Source of the DNA: Achromobacter animicus
GTDB taxonomy: Bacteria; Pseudomonadota; Gammaproteobacteria; Burkholderiales; Burkholderiaceae_B
NCBI RefSeq assembly: GCF_902859585.1
Contig: NZ_CADIJM010000022.1
Coordinates: 1 to 53,850, forward strand
Direction: 5' to 3'
DNA: 53,850 nt
Part shown: in pieces, positions 28,390 through 37,185 of the stretch
Layout: each line of letters starts with the position of its first letter
Position numbering within the stretch: position 1 is the first letter of the stretch
Position numbers and translations under genes: made by a program
The notes under the pieces: model-generated
Told to the model about the DNA's origin: nothing
The model's input: only the letters and a program-made list of their open reading frames with translations
Database searches by the model: none

Positions 28390-29298
28390 TTATGCCTGGA
28401 CCGGCGCGATGGGCGCGCGCGGCTTCCAGATGGCTTGAATGATCGAGCTTAACGCGACCAGCGCGGGCTCGCTAGCGCGTTCGTAAGGCAGCATGAAGCC
28501 CAGCACCGCGTCGACGCGCGCCTGGCCCCACACGATGAAGTCGCTGGACGCGGCACCCGCCAGCGCGGTTTCCTCGCGCAGCAGCGCGCAGCCCGCGCCG
28601 GCCCGCACCAGCGCGTCCATGTTGGCCTGATCGTCGTTCTGCATGACGATGCGGGGCGATAGCCCGTGGCGCTCGAACATATCGCGCAGCAACAGATGCG
28701 TGTGGCTGCCGGACGGACCGTCCAGCCACGGCAGTTGCGCCACCTCGCGCCAGCCGCCGCGTTTGAGCACCGCAGCGTGCTCGGCGGGCATCGCAATCCG
28801 ATAACGCACGCTGCGCAGCGGCTGCCACAACACGCCGCGCGGCGCGTTGGCCGCGATGGTCAGCGCGGCGGGCAGGCGGCCGGTGCTGACCTGTTCGGCC
28901 AGTGCCGCGGCGGGCTGGGTCTGGGTCTTCAGTTCGACCAGCGGCAGGCGCTGCGTGACTGCCGAGGCCAGCTCCCCCAAGCGCAGGAAATCGGGCTTTT
29001 CGCTGGGAACACCCAGTTCGACAACGCCATGCAGATTGCCCTGCAACTGCTGGGCTTCGGACTTGAATTGCGCGCCCAGCACCAGCAGCGATTCCGCCGT
29101 CGGCAGCAGCACTTCACCCGCCTTGGCCAAGGCTAGCCGGCCGCCGCTGCGGTCGAACAGTGCGACGCCCAGGCTCTGCTCCAGCGCCTTGATCTGCGCG
29201 GTCACGGCGGGCTGCGTCAACGACAGCGCCTCGGCCGCCTTCGTCAGGTTGCCCAATCGGGCAACCGTGACGAAGGCGCGGATCTGGTAGATTTCCAT
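28390..29298 (-). CDS. LysR family transcriptional regulator
   Basis: This 302-residue regulator has an N-terminal winged helix-turn-helix (MEIYQIRAFVTVARLGNLTK, then AAEALSLTQPAVTAQIKALE). A long effector-binding domain begins near residue 90 (GVVELGVPSEKPDFLRLGEL). It starts 15 bases after the ATPase stop and is read in the same direction, so it sits inside the importer operon rather than divergent from it, which is unusual for LysR genes. It probably controls that operon. The effector is unknown. Confidence 0.92.
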   Translation of the reverse strand: MEIYQIRAFVTVARLGNLTKAAEALSLTQPAVTAQIKALEQSLGVALFDRSGGRLALAKAGEVLLPTAESLLVLGAQFKSEAQQLQGNLHGVVELGVPSEKPDFLRLGELASAVTQRLPLVELKTQTQPAAALAEQVSTGRLPAALTIAANAPRGVLWQPLRSVRYRIAMPAEHAAVLKRGGWREVAQLPWLDGPSGSHTHLLLRDMFERHGLSPRIVMQNDDQANMDALVRAGAGCALLREETALAGAASSDFIVWGQARVDAVLGFMLPYERASEPALVALSSIIQAIWKPRAPIAPVQA

Positions 29299-29313
29299 GG
29301 CGGCGAGTGTAGG

Positions 29314-30399
29314 TCAGGCGGCCAGCAGCCGCACCTGTGTCGGCTCCAGTCCCACCGACACCGGCGCGCCCGCCGGAAACGGCGACAGGCCGGCCAGATG
29401 CGCCTGGTCGGCCGTCAGCCGCTGCTCTCCAACCTGCACCTGATAGCGCGTGAATTCGCCCAGAAACTCGCTGCTTTCCACGATGCCCGGCAGCCAGACA
29501 TAACGCGCATCGCCCAGGCCATCCGCCATCTCGATCTGCACCGTGTGGGGCCGAAAGCTCGCTGCCAGCCGAGTGGCTGCGGGGGCCTCGCCGGTCAGCG
29601 GCAGGTGCAGGTCGCCCACGCCGTCCACCGCCAGCGTCACGCTGCTGCTGGTGCGCTCGCGCACATTGCCTTCCAGCACGTTCATCGTGCCCACGAAGTT
29701 CGCCACGAAGCGGTTCACGGGGTAGTCGAACAGCGTGCTCGGCGCGCCGATCTGCTGCACCACGCCGTGATCCAGCACCGCCATCCGGTCGGCGGTGGTC
29801 ATCGCTTCTTCCTGGTCGTGCGTGACGAAGATCGTCGTGATGCCCAGGCGGCGCTGCAGGCTCAGAAGGTCTTGGCGCATCTGCACGCGCAGCTTCTTGT
29901 CCAGGTTGGACAGCGGCTCGTCCAGCAGCAGCACCTGCGGTTCGATCACGATGGTGCGCGCCAGCGCCACGCGCTGCTGCTGTCCGCCCGAAAGCTGGTT
30001 GGGACGCCGCTTGGCATATTGCGACAGCCCCACCAGATCGAGCGCGGCTTCCACCTTGGTGCGGATCTCGGCGCGCGGCAGCTTGCGCTCGACCAGGCCG
30101 AACGCCACGTTGTCCCACACCGTCATGTGCGGCCACAGCGCATAGTTCTGGAACACCATGCCGATGTTCCGATGCCAGGGCGGGGTCCCGCTGATGTCCT
30201 TGCCGTCCACCAGCAACTGGCCTGCGCTGTGGCGGTTGAATCCCGCGATCAATCGCAGCAGGGTGGACTTGCCCGACCCCGACGGCCCGAGCAGCGCGAA
30301 GAACTCGCCCGGCTCGATGCTGATGCTGACGTCCTTCAGCACTTCGGTCTTGCCGTACGAGAGCTGGATGTTGCGGCATTCGACGCTGACTTTCTTCAT
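29314..30399 (-). CDS. ABC importer ATP-binding protein (PotA/FbpC type)
   Basis: This 361-residue ATPase has Walker A GPSGSGKST at 38-46, Q-loop MVFQNYALWPHMTV, signature [13 protein letters not shown], Walker B VLLLDEPLSNLD and the switch His in FVTHDQEEA. A C-terminal TOBE-like beta domain of about 110 residues follows. This is the FbpC/PotA/AfuC layout for iron, polyamine, phosphonate or sugar-phosphate importers. Its start overlaps the permease stop by ATGA. Confidence 0.92.
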   Translation of the reverse strand: MKKVSVECRNIQLSYGKTEVLKDVSISIEPGEFFALLGPSGSGKSTLLRLIAGFNRHSAGQLLVDGKDISGTPPWHRNIGMVFQNYALWPHMTVWDNVAFGLVERKLPRAEIRTKVEAALDLVGLSQYAKRRPNQLSGGQQQRVALARTIVIEPQVLLLDEPLSNLDKKLRVQMRQDLLSLQRRLGITTIFVTHDQEEAMTTADRMAVLDHGVVQQIGAPSTLFDYPVNRFVANFVGTMNVLEGNVRERTSSSVTLAVDGVGDLHLPLTGEAPAATRLAASFRPHTVQIEMADGLGDARYVWLPGIVESSEFLGEFTRYQVQVGEQRLTADQAHLAGLSPFPAGAPVSVGLEPTQVRLLAA

Positions 30400-32108
30400 G
30401 CGGATTCCCCTTCATTGCGCGCCGGTTGCTGGCGCTTCGATGCGCGGTCCACCAGCAGGTGCGATACGTAAGTGCCGATACCCACGGCGACCACCGCCAG
30501 GACGCCAAGCGCGGCGCCCGGTCCGCGGCCCGCCGCGCTCTGCATGTACAGGTAGATGCCGTAGCTCATGGGCGCCTGGCTGTCCTTGGTCACCAGCATG
30601 ATGGTGGCCGACAGTTCCACGGCGGCCGTCACAAAGCTGGTCACGAACCCGGCCAGCATGCCGCCCGCCATCAGCGGCACCACCACGCGGCGGATCGTGC
30701 TCATGCGCGTGGCGCCCAGCGACTGGGCCGCCTCTTCTAGCGACACGTGGATCTGCTGCAACGCCGCTACGCACGAACGCAGCGCATACGGCAGACGCCG
30801 CACGGAATACGCGAGCATGATGATGATCCACGACGACGTCAGCATCGTGCCCGTGCCAGGCAGCTCGATGCCGCGGAAGGTGCGCAGAAAGCCGATGGCC
30901 AGCACGATGCCCGGAATCGCCAATGCCGCCGAAGCCAGAAAATCCAGCCATTGGCGCGCCGGCAGCCGGGTGCGCAGCATCAGGTAGGCGATCGCGGTGC
31001 CCAGGATCACGTCGATGCCCGCGGCAAGGCCGCAATACAGCAGCGTGTTGGCGATCATGCCCTGCGATTCCGAGAACACGGCTGAGTAATGGGCCAGCGT
31101 GTACCCGTCCGGCAGCGGCGCATAGCTCCAGACGCTGGCCAGCGACAGCAGCAGCACGCCGATGTGCGGCGACAGCACCAGCAGCAGCACCAGGATGATC
31201 CAGCCATACGCCAGCACGCTTTCCATCGGACCCAGCTTGCGCTTCTGGATGGAATTGCCGCCCTTTTGCAGCGTGGAGTAGTCGCGTCCCTTGAGCACGC
31301 GCGCCGACAGCCACAGCGCCAGGATCGAAAATCCCACCATGATCACGCTGATCACATAGCCCAGCGGATCCTCCAGTCCCACCTGCGTGATGCGCAGGTA
31401 CGCTTGCGGCGCCAGCATGTTGGTCGTGCCCAGCACCAGGGGCGTGCCCAGGTCGTCGAACACCTTCACGAACACCAGCGACGCGCCCGCCACATAGCCG
31501 GGCAGGGCGAGCGGAAAGATGACGCGGCGGAACAGCCGGAACCCGCGCGAACCCAGGTTGAAGGCCGCTTCTTCCATGGCCCCGTCGATGTTGCGCAGCG
31601 CCACCACGAGGTTCATCAGGATGAATGGGAAGTAATGGATCGCTTCAACGAAGATGACGCCATTCAGCCCTTCCATGAACGGAATCGTGAAGCCGAACCA
31701 GTCATTGAGCAGCAGGTTCACGCTGCCCGAGCGGCCAAAGATCAGCTGCATCGCCACCGCGCCCACGAAGGGCGGCATGATGAGCGGCAGCACGCCCAGC
31801 GTCTGGATCAGCAGTGCGCCACGAAAATCGAAGCGCACCGTGAAGTACGCAAGCGGCACCGCGATCAGGGAAGCGATCAGCGCCGACCAGCCCGCCACGT
31901 ACAGGCTGTTGAAGAACGCTTCGCGCATCAACGGCTGGTTGAAGAAGGCGCCGAAGTGGCCGGTGGTGAAGCTGCCGTCGGCATTGACGAAGGCGCTGTG
32001 AAAGACCGTGCCCACAGGCACGGCCAGGAAAAGCAGCAGAAAGCCGAACACCAGCAGCGCCGCAAGGACGGGGCCGGCGGGCAGGCGCGAATGGCTCGAA
32101 TGATTCAT
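30396..32108 (-). CDS. ABC importer permease, fused two-domain (FbpB type)
   Basis: This 570-residue membrane protein has about twelve hydrophobic segments in two homologous permease halves. The first EAA-type loop is in MEEAAFNLGSRGFRLFRRV and the second in LEEAAQSLGATRMSTIRRV. One polypeptide thus supplies both transmembrane domains, as in FbpB/AfuB. I start at ATG 32108 (MNHSSHSRLP), because the longer frame adds a non-membrane leader. It lies 89 bases after the binding-protein stop and overlaps the ATPase start. Confidence 0.9.
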   Translation of the reverse strand: MNHSSHSRLPAGPVLAALLVFGFLLLFLAVPVGTVFHSAFVNADGSFTTGHFGAFFNQPLMREAFFNSLYVAGWSALIASLIAVPLAYFTVRFDFRGALLIQTLGVLPLIMPPFVGAVAMQLIFGRSGSVNLLLNDWFGFTIPFMEGLNGVIFVEAIHYFPFILMNLVVALRNIDGAMEEAAFNLGSRGFRLFRRVIFPLALPGYVAGASLVFVKVFDDLGTPLVLGTTNMLAPQAYLRITQVGLEDPLGYVISVIMVGFSILALWLSARVLKGRDYSTLQKGGNSIQKRKLGPMESVLAYGWIILVLLLVLSPHIGVLLLSLASVWSYAPLPDGYTLAHYSAVFSESQGMIANTLLYCGLAAGIDVILGTAIAYLMLRTRLPARQWLDFLASAALAIPGIVLAIGFLRTFRGIELPGTGTMLTSSWIIIMLAYSVRRLPYALRSCVAALQQIHVSLEEAAQSLGATRMSTIRRVVVPLMAGGMLAGFVTSFVTAAVELSATIMLVTKDSQAPMSYGIYLYMQSAAGRGPGAALGVLAVVAVGIGTYVSHLLVDRASKRQQPARNEGESA

Positions 32109-32197
32109 CGAGAGTCCCGAAAATCGTTGCCAGAAGACAGGCGCGATCCACGGCGGGCGGGGCAAGCCCGCCAGCCGTGTTCAACGCATTCAGACGA

Positions 32198-33523
32198 TCA
32201 GAGCGCGGCGGCCTGCCGTGCCAGCTTGACGGCTTCTTCGTAGTTGGCGCGCGCGCGGCCATTCCACTCGCCTTCAAGCTGCGTGATCTGCTGGTTGACG
32301 GCCGCGTCCTTCTTGTTGCCGGCGAAGATCGCCAGGAACGCCGGGTCGGCCGCCTTCTTGCTGTCGATCAGCGGCGCCCAGGCCAGCTTGCGTGCCTCGC
32401 CCAGCAATTCGGCTGCCTTGCCGCTCTTGGCCTTGTCGCCCAGTTTGGCCTCGGCGTCATAGATCGCCTTGGTGGCCGCTTGCAGTTCCTTCAGCCGGAA
32501 CGTGACGGTCTGGTCGTACAGCGATTGCACGACGTAGTAGCGCGACTGCGACAGGTCCGCGTCGAAATGAACCTTGCTGCGCTTGGCGATTTCCGCCGGG
32601 TCGGGATAGCCGGGCGGAATCTTGCCGGCCAGCGCGGAGTAGGGCAGCACCGGCAACCGCGAGATCTTCGGCTCCAGCAGCAGCTCCTGGCCCGCCTGGC
32701 TCAGCGTGAAGGCGATGAATTTCTTGCCTTCCTCGGTGTTCTTGGCGCCCTCGATCAGCGCGATGTTCGCCGGGACGATGGCGGTCTCGGACGGATAGAC
32801 GAACTCAACGGGGAATCTGGAGTACTTGCTCGACAGCCCGAAGAAGTCGATGACCGGTCCGGCGCCGAACTGGCCGTTGTTCACGCCGTCGGGCACGCCG
32901 AACGAGCGCTCGGTGACGGCGCTGCTGTTGCCCGACATGCGCAAGAGCGTGTTCCAGCCGTCATCCCAGCCTTCGCCTTGCAGGATGGTTTCCACGGTCA
33001 GGTGCATCGTGCCCGAACGCGAGGGCGACGTGATGCCCACGTGGCCGAACCACTTGGGCGACAGCAGATCCTTCCACTCAACGGGCGCCGGGATCTTGTG
33101 CGCCGCGATGTACCGGGTGTTGTAGATAATGCCGTAGCCCGCCAGCGCCTGACCCAGATACATGCCGCCCGGATCATTGATGGGATAGCTGCCGATCTTG
33201 TCCGGCACGTCCTTATTCGCGATGTCGGCCGACTTGGCCAGCAGCTTGTCGCGTCCCAACACCTCGAACGCATCGGGCGCGCTGGCCCAGAAGACCTCGG
33301 GGCGCTGACCCGCTGGCGTCTCCCGCACGAAGGCGATCCCCGACACCGTGTTCTTGTTCAGGATTTCCAGCGTGATGCCGGGATTGGCTTTCTCGAAAGC
33401 GGTCTTGTAGGCCTGGGTCAGGTCCTTGGGGAACGACGTGATCACCGTGACGGTGCCGGCCAGGGCCGGCGCCGCGCAAACGGCCAGCAGCGCCCCGGCA
33501 AGGGCTGTGCGCATTGCGTGCAT
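32198..33523 (-). CDS. ABC importer substrate-binding protein (AfuA/FbpA-like, extended)
   Basis: This periplasmic binding protein of about 441 residues has a signal peptide (MHAMRTALAGALLAVCAAPALA, cleavage after ALA). TVTVITSFPKDLTQAYKTAF and PEVFWASAPDAFEVL are typical of the FbpA/AfuA/PotD-related group. It is about 100 residues longer than FbpA: after the binding fold comes a helical Ala/Lys-rich extension (about residues 350-440, with AIYDAEAKLGDKAKSGKAAE). The ligand could be ferric iron, a phosphorylated small molecule or a phosphonate. Tyrosine pairs that bind iron in FbpA are not obvious. It is the first gene of the operon running to 27719. Confidence 0.85.
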   Translation of the reverse strand: MHAMRTALAGALLAVCAAPALAGTVTVITSFPKDLTQAYKTAFEKANPGITLEILNKNTVSGIAFVRETPAGQRPEVFWASAPDAFEVLGRDKLLAKSADIANKDVPDKIGSYPINDPGGMYLGQALAGYGIIYNTRYIAAHKIPAPVEWKDLLSPKWFGHVGITSPSRSGTMHLTVETILQGEGWDDGWNTLLRMSGNSSAVTERSFGVPDGVNNGQFGAGPVIDFFGLSSKYSRFPVEFVYPSETAIVPANIALIEGAKNTEEGKKFIAFTLSQAGQELLLEPKISRLPVLPYSALAGKIPPGYPDPAEIAKRSKVHFDADLSQSRYYVVQSLYDQTVTFRLKELQAATKAIYDAEAKLGDKAKSGKAAELLGEARKLAWAPLIDSKKAADPAFLAIFAGNKKDAAVNQQITQLEGEWNGRARANYEEAVKLARQAAAL

Positions 33524-33639
33524 GGTTTGTCTCCGTGGTTTTAGATTTGTCTGGAGACAGTACCGGCACGCCTGCCAAGCGTCCAATCAGAAATTTTGAT
33601 GCGCGCCATCAGTGACGGCGCCGCGATGCTCGCCCGGAA

Positions 33640-34080
33640 TCAGGCCGTGGCCGACACGCCGCCGCCCTGAGACCCGCCGCTGCTTTGGGCCGCACGCGCC
33701 TGCATTGCCAAGACCTGTGCGATCTGCCCTTGGATCTGCACGGCCTGCGCGTTCAGCGCCATCACCTGCTGCGCCTTCATCTCGGCCGACATGCCGCTCG
33801 CCTGCACCTTGGCGATCTGGTCCATGATGCGCTTGAGCTGCTTCTGCAACTCCTTGATCTGGCGGGTGTATTCGTCTTCGTTGTCGGTTTCTTCCGTTGC
33901 CTGCGCGGTCGCGACTTTGCTGGCGCCAGGCGTATTGACGCGGATCTTGCCTTCAGCGGTCACCGAGACGGCCTCCTGCCCCGAGGCATTTTTCGCTTCC
34001 TTGTTGGCCTGGATCTTTTCGGCCCACATGTCGGCAAGGCTGCCGATGCGGGAGGTGCCGCTGATGCTGTTGATCGCCAT
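33640..34080 (-). CDS. FlxA-like coiled-coil protein, hypothetical
   Basis: This 146-residue protein starts at ATG 34080 (MAINSISGTSRIGSLADMWA). Residues 70-125 form a heptad-rich helix, IKELQKQLKRIMDQIAKVQA and following, which resembles the FlxA-like domain. The end is Gly/Ser/Ala-rich and there is no signal peptide. FlxA of E. coli is a flagellar-regulon gene of unknown function, so a motility link is possible but unsupported by neighbours. It is transcribed divergently from the uracil permease. Confidence 0.6.
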   Translation of the reverse strand: MAINSISGTSRIGSLADMWAEKIQANKEAKNASGQEAVSVTAEGKIRVNTPGASKVATAQATEETDNEDEYTRQIKELQKQLKRIMDQIAKVQASGMSAEMKAQQVMALNAQAVQIQGQIAQVLAMQARAAQSSGGSQGGGVSATA

Positions 34081-34230
34081 GACTGTTCCTTTGCCTGGGG
34101 ATTTCGGGGTTTCCTCTAGTACGGCAATCCGGCGGCAAAACTTAAACGTTGCCCCCGCTTGATGGCCCCCTTTACACTGGCGCCCGCTCGAAGTCTGAAA
34201 CCCTAATCCGTACCATCCCCCGGGGAATCC

Positions 34231-35541
34231 ATGTCCAATTCCTACTTTCCGCGCTGGCGCCTGGCGGACGACGCCGAGCCCGGCGTCATCATTGCGCCCG
34301 ATGAACGGCTGTCCTGGCCCAAGAACGTGGCCATGGGCGCTCAGCACGTGGTCGCGATGTTCGGCTCGACCGTCCTCGCGCCGCTGCTCATGGGTTTCGA
34401 TCCCAACGTCGCCATCCTGATGTCGGGCATCGGCACGCTGATCTTCTTCCTGTTCGTGGGCGGACGCGTGCCCAGCTACCTGGGTTCCAGCTTTGCATTC
34501 ATCGGCGGCGTGATCGCGGTGACCGGCTATGCCGGCGGGGGCGCCAACGCCAACATCGGCGTGGCGCTGGGCGCCATCATCGCCTGCGGCTTGGCGTACA
34601 CGTTGATCGGCGTGATCGTCTGGATCGTCAATGCGCGGGCAGGCGGTGGCGCCAACTGGATCGACACGCTGATGCCGCCCGTCGTGACGGGCGCGGTTGT
34701 CGCGGTGATCGGCCTGAACCTCGCGCCCATTGCCGCCAAGGGCGCGATGGGCGCCTCGGGTTTTGACAGCGCCATGGCCATCGTCACGATCGTCTGCGTC
34801 GGCGGCATCGCCGTCTACACGCGCGGCATGGTGCAGCGCCTGCTGATCCTGGTCGGCCTGATCCTCGCGTGCGTGGTGTACGCCGTGCTGGCCAACGGCC
34901 TGGGCCTGGGCAAGCCCATCGACTTCACCGCCGTGTCGGCCGCCGCCTGGTTCGGCCTGCCGCACTTCGCGGCGCCCGTGTTCAAGGCCGAGGCCATGGG
35001 CCTCATCGTGCCGGTCGCCATCATCCTGGTGGCCGAAAACCTGGGGCACGTGAAGGCCGTCAGCGCCATGACGGGCCGCGACCTGGACCGCTACCTCGGC
35101 CGGGCCTTCGTCGGCGACGGCGTGGCCACCATGGTGTCGGGCGCCGTCGGCGGCACGGGCGTCACGACATACGCCGAAAACATCGGCGTGATGGCGGTCA
35201 CCCGCATCTATTCCACGCTGGTGTTCGTGATCGCTGCCCTGATCGCGATCGTCCTGGGCTTCTCGCCCAAGTTCGGCGCGCTCATCCAGACGATCCCGGG
35301 ACCTGTACTGGGTGGCATGTCGGTGGTGGTCTTCGGCCTGATCGCCATTGCCGGCGCCCGTATCTGGGTCGTCAACCAGGTTGATTTCACCGACAACCGC
35401 AACCTCATCGTGGCTGCGGTCACGCTGGTGCTGGGCGCGGGCGACTTCACCATCAAGCTGGGCAACTTCACACTGGGCGGCATCGGTACCGCCACGTTCG
35501 GCGCGATCATCCTGTACGCGCTCTTGCGGCGCACGAAGTAA
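34231..35541 (+). CDS. Uracil/xanthine permease (NCS2 family)
   Basis: This 436-residue inner-membrane nucleobase:cation symporter has about 12-14 hydrophobic segments. Family features are GAQHVVAMFGSTVLAPLLMG near TM1 and the central VPVAIILVAENLGHVKAVSA with the key Glu. After that come FVGDGVATMVSGAVGGTGVT and TTYAENIGVMAVTRI with a second Glu. These match UraA and RutG, so uracil is the likeliest substrate. ATG 34231 is preceded by a CCCCCGGGGAA leader with GGGGAA as Shine-Dalgarno. Confidence 0.9.
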   Translation: MSNSYFPRWRLADDAEPGVIIAPDERLSWPKNVAMGAQHVVAMFGSTVLAPLLMGFDPNVAILMSGIGTLIFFLFVGGRVPSYLGSSFAFIGGVIAVTGYAGGGANANIGVALGAIIACGLAYTLIGVIVWIVNARAGGGANWIDTLMPPVVTGAVVAVIGLNLAPIAAKGAMGASGFDSAMAIVTIVCVGGIAVYTRGMVQRLLILVGLILACVVYAVLANGLGLGKPIDFTAVSAAAWFGLPHFAAPVFKAEAMGLIVPVAIILVAENLGHVKAVSAMTGRDLDRYLGRAFVGDGVATMVSGAVGGTGVTTYAENIGVMAVTRIYSTLVFVIAALIAIVLGFSPKFGALIQTIPGPVLGGMSVVVFGLIAIAGARIWVVNQVDFTDNRNLIVAAVTLVLGAGDFTIKLGNFTLGGIGTATFGAIILYALLRRTK

Positions 35542-35794
35542 CGACGACATGCGGGATGTCGAGGCGTCCCGCATCATGGCCCAAAGCCTATCGTCCAGTA
35601 GTTTCCTGGCCCGGGAGGCTCCCGGAAAACCCTCGGTTCGCGCGGGAGTCCATCGGGCCCGGCAAGGCCGCAAAGCCTTTTCGGTGCGAAATCGCCGGTT
35701 TTAGCGGGTTACAGCGCCGAAATGCGCCGAAAAGGCCGTTTTCTCCGGCGGCTTGCAATTCCCGCCGAGATTGACCACAATATGACTTTGATTG
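35542..35794. other. Intergenic region upstream of greA
   Basis: This stretch holds no gene. It contains an imperfect inverted repeat, GCCTTTTCGGTGCG (about 35676-35689) against TGCGCCGAAAAGGC (about 35723-35736). A possible sigma-70 promoter for the greA leader is TTGCAA (35753-35758), 17 bases, CACAAT (35776-35781). If used, it would start transcription near 35788, just before the first leader hairpin. Confidence 0.45.
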
Positions 35795-35826
35795 CCCCGG
35801 TTCCGACCCGAGCCGGGGTTTTGTTT
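35795..35826 (+). terminator. Leader hairpin with T-rich tail upstream of greA
   Basis: CCCCGG (35795-35800) pairs with CCGGGG (35813-35818), with a 12-base loop that can add a TC/GA pair, and TTTTGTTTT follows. It looks like a terminator. If the promoter at 35753-35781 is correct, it lies at the very 5' end of the greA transcript. Confidence 0.55.
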
Positions 35827-35912
35827 TGGTCGCCCGCGCCGCTCGCCAGATTTTTCCAAGCATCAAATGGCAAACAAAAGGCAAGCGCGCCGGTCCTGCG
35901 GCCTTCACCGAG

Positions 35913-35945
35913 AACGCTCCTTCGGGGCGTTTTTCTACTTTTTGT
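35913..35945 (+). terminator. Terminator-like hairpin 13-27 bases before the greA start
   Basis: AACGC-T-CC pairs with GGGCGTT around a UUCG tetraloop (35913-35931, one bulged T). It is followed by TTTCTACTTTTTG. Such a structure between promoter and start codon would end many transcripts before greA, comparable in position with the attenuated leader that yields GraL in E. coli. Confidence 0.65.
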
Positions 35946-35957
35946 TTGGGAAACGAC

Positions 35958-36434
35958 ATGTCTGCCATTCCTTTGACCGTGCGCGGGGCCGAGCGCTTGC
36001 AAGAAGAGCTCCAACGGCTGAAAACCGTCGAACGTCCTGCCGTGATCAACGCAATCGCCGAGGCGCGCGCACAGGGTGATCTGTCGGAAAACGCCGAGTA
36101 CGATGCCGCTCGCGAGCGCCAAGGTTTCATCGAGGGCCGGATTGCCGAGCTTGAAGGCACGCTTTCCAATGCCCACCTCATCGACCCGACCTCGCTCGAG
36201 GCCGAAGGCCGCGCCGTGTTTGGCGCTACCGTCGACATCGAAGACCTGGATTCGGGCGATCGCGTTACGTATCAGATCGTCGGCGACGTTGAAGCCGATA
36301 TCAAGTCCAACCTGATTTCCGTGTCCAGCCCCGTGGCTCGCGCGCTGATCGGCAAGAGTGAAGGCGATGTGGTCGAGGTCGTTGCCCCGGCTGGCGTTCG
36401 CGAATACGAAGTCCTTGGCGTGCGTTACATCTGA
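35958..36434 (+). CDS. greA: Transcription elongation factor GreA
   Basis: This 158-residue factor rescues backtracked RNA polymerase by stimulating transcript cleavage. The N-terminal coiled coil contains [18 protein letters not shown] and the acidic tip [12 protein letters not shown], whose Asp and Glu reach the polymerase active site. The C-terminal globular domain includes [23 protein letters not shown] 35958 ([10 protein letters not shown]) is right for the family, although the frame is open further upstream. The leader contains two hairpins with T-rich tails. Confidence 0.97.
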   Translation: MSAIPLTVRGAERLQEELQRLKTVERPAVINAIAEARAQGDLSENAEYDAARERQGFIEGRIAELEGTLSNAHLIDPTSLEAEGRAVFGATVDIEDLDSGDRVTYQIVGDVEADIKSNLISVSSPVARALIGKSEGDVVEVVAPAGVREYEVLGVRYI

Positions 36435-36564
36435 CGCTATCGCCACAAGCAGTAAAAATGTCAAACCACCCTGGCCCGGACGCTACGTTCGTCTGAATTC
36501 CGCGGTACATTGCGGATCGCTATGGTGGACCGGGCGCGTAAAGCGCCCGTTTTTGTGCCTGGAC

Positions 36565-37167
36565 TTACCTTTTTGCGGTCTTGCGGCTGGTGCCGCTGCG
36601 GGCTCCGGCGCGCAGGCTCAGCGCGCTGCCGGCGCGGCGCGGAATGCCGTGGCCGCCAGCCGTGGCGCGCTTGTTGGAAGGCCGCATGGGCTTGCCGTTC
36701 TTGTTGAGTTCGTCCTGGGGGACGTAACGCTTCTTGGCGGGTGCGGGCTCTTCGGATTCGCTGCGGCGCGGGCGCTTGGCAAGGGTCCTGCCTTCGGCGG
36801 CCAGCTTCTTGGGCGTGTAAGGTTCCGAGGCGCGGCGTTTGGCAGGCGCTTCGAGTTCCTGAGCGGCCAGCGCGGCGGGCTTGATGTTGCCGGGCAGCGG
36901 GCGGAACAGGATCAGGGTCTTGCCCAAGTGATGCACGGGCGCGCAGGATAGCGTCTCGCAGATCGTGGCGAGCATGGCGTCCCGGGCTTCACGGTCGTCG
37001 CCGCCCGCGCGAACCTTGATGAGGCCATGCGAAGTCAGCGCCCGATCGATTTCCTTCAGCACGGCGTCGGTCAAACCGTTGTCGCCAATTAGGACGACGG
37101 GGCGCAGAGGGTGAGCGGCGGACCGCAGGTCGCTGCGCTCACGAGAGGTAAGTTCTAATATAGGCAT
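36565..37167 (-). CDS. yhbY: YhbY family CRM-domain RNA-binding protein with basic tail
   Basis: This 200-residue protein starts at ATG 37167 ([11 protein letters not shown]). The CRM domain (about residues 1-95) includes [19 protein letters not shown] and ending [17 protein letters not shown], as in YhbY, which associates with pre-50S ribosomal subunits. E. coli YhbY is about 97 residues; here a Lys/Arg/Pro/Ala-rich tail of roughly 100 residues is added, likely disordered and RNA-binding. It is divergent from rlmE with only 18 bases between starts, so the promoters must overlap the coding regions. Confidence 0.9.
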   Translation of the reverse strand: MPILELTSRERSDLRSAAHPLRPVVLIGDNGLTDAVLKEIDRALTSHGLIKVRAGGDDREARDAMLATICETLSCAPVHHLGKTLILFRPLPGNIKPAALAAQELEAPAKRRASEPYTPKKLAAEGRTLAKRPRRSESEEPAPAKKRYVPQDELNKNGKPMRPSNKRATAGGHGIPRRAGSALSLRAGARSGTSRKTAKR

Positions 37168-37185
37168 GCGTGGAATTGTACGGTA

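Noticed and set aside
33640-35673. 677-codon minus-strand ORF spanning the uracil permease
   Set aside because: Only the last 146 codons (33640-34080) look real. The upstream part is antisense to the permease and is rich in His, Asp, Arg and Gly.
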